Below are positions 5,408 through 7,295 of a DNA stretch of 7,295 bases, one piece after another; the first letter of the stretch is position 1; each line of letters opens with the position of its first letter. The position numbers and the translations under genes are program-made. Below the pieces are notes generated by a model, which saw nothing but the letters and a program-made list of their open reading frames with translations, searched no databases and had not been told where the DNA came from. Location of the stretch: NCBI GenBank assembly GCA_947624765.1, contig CANQLS010000077.1, forward strand, positions 1-7,295, given 5' to 3'. The DNA comes from an uncultured Clostridia bacterium. GTDB taxonomy: Bacteria > Bacillota > Clostridia > TANB77 > UBA1234.

Positions 5408-5528
5408 GAAAGCCATAGAAAATCAAAAAGCATAAAAAGTAAAAAGATTGTTTTTGATGCTGTTAGTTCGGCACTTAACGATTGTCATTTGCTTTTTATG
5501 TTTGATGATTTTCTATGGTTTTTGTTGT
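5408..5528 (+). terminator. Long hairpin with T-rich tail (possible attenuator) before pilin C
   Basis: The left arm at 5413-5439 (begins CCATAGAAAATC) pairs with the right arm at 5492-5518 (ends GATTTTCTATGG) at 24 of 27 positions. About four more A-U/G-U pairs extend the base. A smaller stem-loop (GTTAGT/ACTTAAC around TCGGC, 5462-5479) lies in the loop. The right arm runs into TTTTTGTTGTCTG, the T-rich run expected of an intrinsic terminator. It starts right after the leader-peptide stop and lies before pilin C, in the same place and with the same 3' edge as the hairpin of the pilin B unit. Confidence 0.6.
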
Positions 5529-5552
5529 CTGTTAAAAAATGGAGAGAAAACT

Positions 5553-5578
5553 TGTAGCGGCGGCCAGTGGCCGCCATA
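5553..5578 (+). repeat. Conserved GC-rich palindrome upstream of pilin C
   Basis: TGTAG, then C, then the perfect palindrome GGCGGCCAGTGGCCGCC (5559-5575, eight-base arms around one G), then ATA. It matches 3094-3119 at 24 of 26 bases. Here it lies about 30 bases upstream of the ribosome binding site rather than directly next to it, so its sequence is kept while its distance to the gene varies. Confidence 0.75.
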
Positions 5579-5622
5579 AAAACTAACGATAATCGCTTTG
5601 AAAATAGGAAAGGGGAAAAAAC

Positions 5623-7295
5623 ATGAAACAAGAAGGTATTTCATTGATAGCACTTATCATAACGATAATAGTAATAATAATTTTAGCAGCTATTACGATT
5701 AATGGCGTGTCGGGTATTTTAGAAAGAAGCAGATATGCAAAGTTCTGTGCTGATTTAGATGCAGTGCAAGAAGCAATGTCACAAGCATATGGTAGTGAAA
5801 CGTTGAAAGAGGCTTTAAAAACTGGCGAAAAAAGAAATAGTGAACAAATATATAAGGATCTTGCTGGCGGAGATGAAATGATTTATAGAGATATGAAATT
5901 GTATCAAATTACAAATGAAACAAGTCTTGGTATAAAAATACCAACGTATGGGACAAATAAATGGTATGTAGATTCCCAAACAGGAAATATATATTTGTTA
6001 TACGGTTTTGAATATGAAGGAAAGATGTATCGTTGTAAAGCTGATATTCAAGGAGAAGTAGAAGGAACTGAATATGCAAAGTTTCATTCAGTAATTACTG
6101 TTGACATTCCAGCTGGAAGTATACCTGTAATTCATAATGGAACAAATTGGGTAATAGCTGATAAAAATAGTGATTGGTATGATTATAGAGCAAGTAAAAA
6201 GCAATGGGCTAACGTAATAACAGTTGATAGTGATGTGAGAAAGGAGTACTTATCAAAACCGGCAGGTACAGTTATTAGCGATGATGAGTTTGAAAATGAT
6301 GTAATTGGAATGTTTGTCTACATTCCAAGATACGCCTATCAAATCACCAGTTATTTACATAGTGGTGGTAATGTAGCTGGAAATATTAATATTGTATTTA
6401 TCGATAAAGAAAATAAAGATGAAGATGGAAAAGTATATAGTGAAGTTTATCCAACAACAACCCTAACGGGAAAAGATCCGTCATTGCCAGGTACAGCAGA
6501 AGATAAAATGCTTGATTTTGTAGTACATCCAGCGTTTACCGACAATGCCGAAAATGGCGGATGGGAGTACGATTTAGATGGAATATGGGTAGCGAAGTTT
6601 GAAGCAAGTAGTAGCACAACGGAATTAATAGAAGATAAAAGTACGGATACTGTGATTGTAGAGGGAAAGGGGAAAATTAGTACAAATATTGATAACTATG
6701 GCAGAAAAAGTAATACCGATGAAAATGAATATATAACCATTCGCCCAAATGTAGCATGTTGGGGAAATATTAGTACTACTGATATTGCTAAAAAATCAAA
6801 AGCCATGACAGAAAAACATGGTTTGACAAATACTACGAGTCATCACATGAAAAATAGTGAATGGGGAGCGGTAGCGTATTTAACACAAAGTATCTATGGG
6901 AACACCACTCTCTATAACAATTCCTATTACGAAGGAGAAGGAATTGGCACAGCAATAACAGGAATGGTTGGTAGCACTCCAGATGATGCTACCAGTAGTA
7001 GTTATCAAAAAACTAAGAAAATATATCGTGAAGATGGTTCTATTGAGATGACATTTGTTGATAGCAATGGGATTGCTTTAGGTTCACCGAATTCTCCGAA
7101 AATATATTATCAATATGATTGTGCAGGCGGATATCATGGAAGTAGCACAGGAAATATTTATGGTATTTATGGTTTAGCGGGAGGAGCATCGGAATATACA
7201 GCAAGTTATATCATAAATAAAAGTAGTGAATCTCTAAACCAAGTTTATATAAATGCTTGGGAGAGAAGTGGGTATGCAGTGGACGGAGAAAACGA
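5623..7295 (+). CDS. Prepilin-like surface protein with FGE/C-type-lectin-like domain (pilin C), 3' truncated by window edge
   Basis: ATG 5623 follows AAAGGGG (5609-5614) by eight bases; 557 codons are read to the window end without a stop. The N-terminus MKQEG-ISLIALIITIIVIIILAA is again a class III prepilin signal with Ala at mature position 5. The first 60 residues are nearly identical to pilin B, then residues about 64-100 diverge sharply (EQIYKDLAGGDEMIYRDMKL), and similarity returns in the stalk and FGE/lectin-like part: DVIGMFVYIPRYAYQIT (226), GIWVAKFEASSSTTEL, HHMKNSEWGAVAYLTQSIYG (Glu413) and NIYGIYGLAGGASEY (Asn511). A loop before that motif (NGIALGSPNSPK) is longer than in pilins A and B. 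The variable C-terminal end lies beyond the window; by comparison with pilin B, fewer than about 100 residues are missing. The role is inferred as for pilin B. Confidence 0.87.
   Translation, partial: MKQEGISLIALIITIIVIIILAAITINGVSGILERSRYAKFCADLDAVQEAMSQAYGSETLKEALKTGEKRNSEQIYKDLAGGDEMIYRDMKLYQITNETSLGIKIPTYGTNKWYVDSQTGNIYLLYGFEYEGKMYRCKADIQGEVEGTEYAKFHSVITVDIPAGSIPVIHNGTNWVIADKNSDWYDYRASKKQWANVITVDSDVRKEYLSKPAGTVISDDEFENDVIGMFVYIPRYAYQITSYLHSGGNVAGNINIVFIDKENKDEDGKVYSEVYPTTTLTGKDPSLPGTAEDKMLDFVVHPAFTDNAENGGWEYDLDGIWVAKFEASSSTTELIEDKSTDTVIVEGKGKISTNIDNYGRKSNTDENEYITIRPNVACWGNISTTDIAKKSKAMTEKHGLTNTTSHHMKNSEWGAVAYLTQSIYGNTTLYNNSYYEGEGIGTAITGMVGSTPDDATSSSYQKTKKIYREDGSIEMTFVDSNGIALGSPNSPKIYYQYDCAGGYHGSSTGNIYGIYGLAGGASEYTASYIINKSSESLNQVYINAWERSGYAVDGEN

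Overview
The window is AT-rich DNA, probably from a low-GC Bacillota, most likely an uncultured gut-type Clostridia or Bacilli lineage. This is inferred from heavy AUA (Ile) and AGA (Arg) codon use, strong AGGAG-type ribosome binding sites, sigma-A-like promoters with 17-base spacers, and a family of prepilin-like proteins with an N-terminus of the type KKGISLIALIITIIV. All supported genes lie on the + strand. TGA is never read as an amino acid.

Layout. (1) 1-1277: C-terminal two thirds of a large pilin-like surface protein, called pilin A here. (2) 1412-2742: a promoter, a short leader ORF, a weak terminator-like hairpin, then a complete DUF1016/YhcG-family PDDEXK nuclease gene. (3) 2742-5038: a promoter, a leader ORF carrying (CA)11, a long hairpin followed by a T-rich run, a GC-rich palindrome, then complete pilin B (634 aa), with hairpins and a terminator after it. 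(4) 5255-7295: the same arrangement again with (CA)9 in the leader, then pilin C, cut by the window end (557 codons seen). The pilins share a class III prepilin signal, a divergent stalk and a C-terminal domain resembling the formylglycine-generating-enzyme/C-type-lectin fold. That domain ends in an RGG...G-(F/I)-R-V-V segment like the variable segment of diversity-generating-retroelement targets.

The most interesting observation is regulatory. All three complete upstream regions have the same order: promoter, about 30 bases, a tiny ORF with a related start ((E/Q)T(L/V)xxL, ending in CTCTA), then a terminator-like hairpin, then the main gene. In the two pilin units the tiny ORF contains a CA dinucleotide microsatellite. 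With a tract length divisible by three, both leaders enter a conserved ten-codon tail (FVL[I/V]K....S.) that stops just before the terminator hairpin. The (CA)9 copy is in this frame. The (CA)11 copy is out of it and stops about 20 bases earlier. I infer a phase-variable attenuation switch, in which slippage of the CA tract changes where leader translation ends and so whether the terminator forms and the surface pilin is made.

A second unusual element is a 27-base palindrome (13-base arms around one base) that occurs inside the nuclease coding region and again at its stop codon, next to the putative -35 box of the next unit. No reverse transcriptase, pilus-assembly, recombinase, tRNA, rRNA or CRISPR feature is visible in the window.
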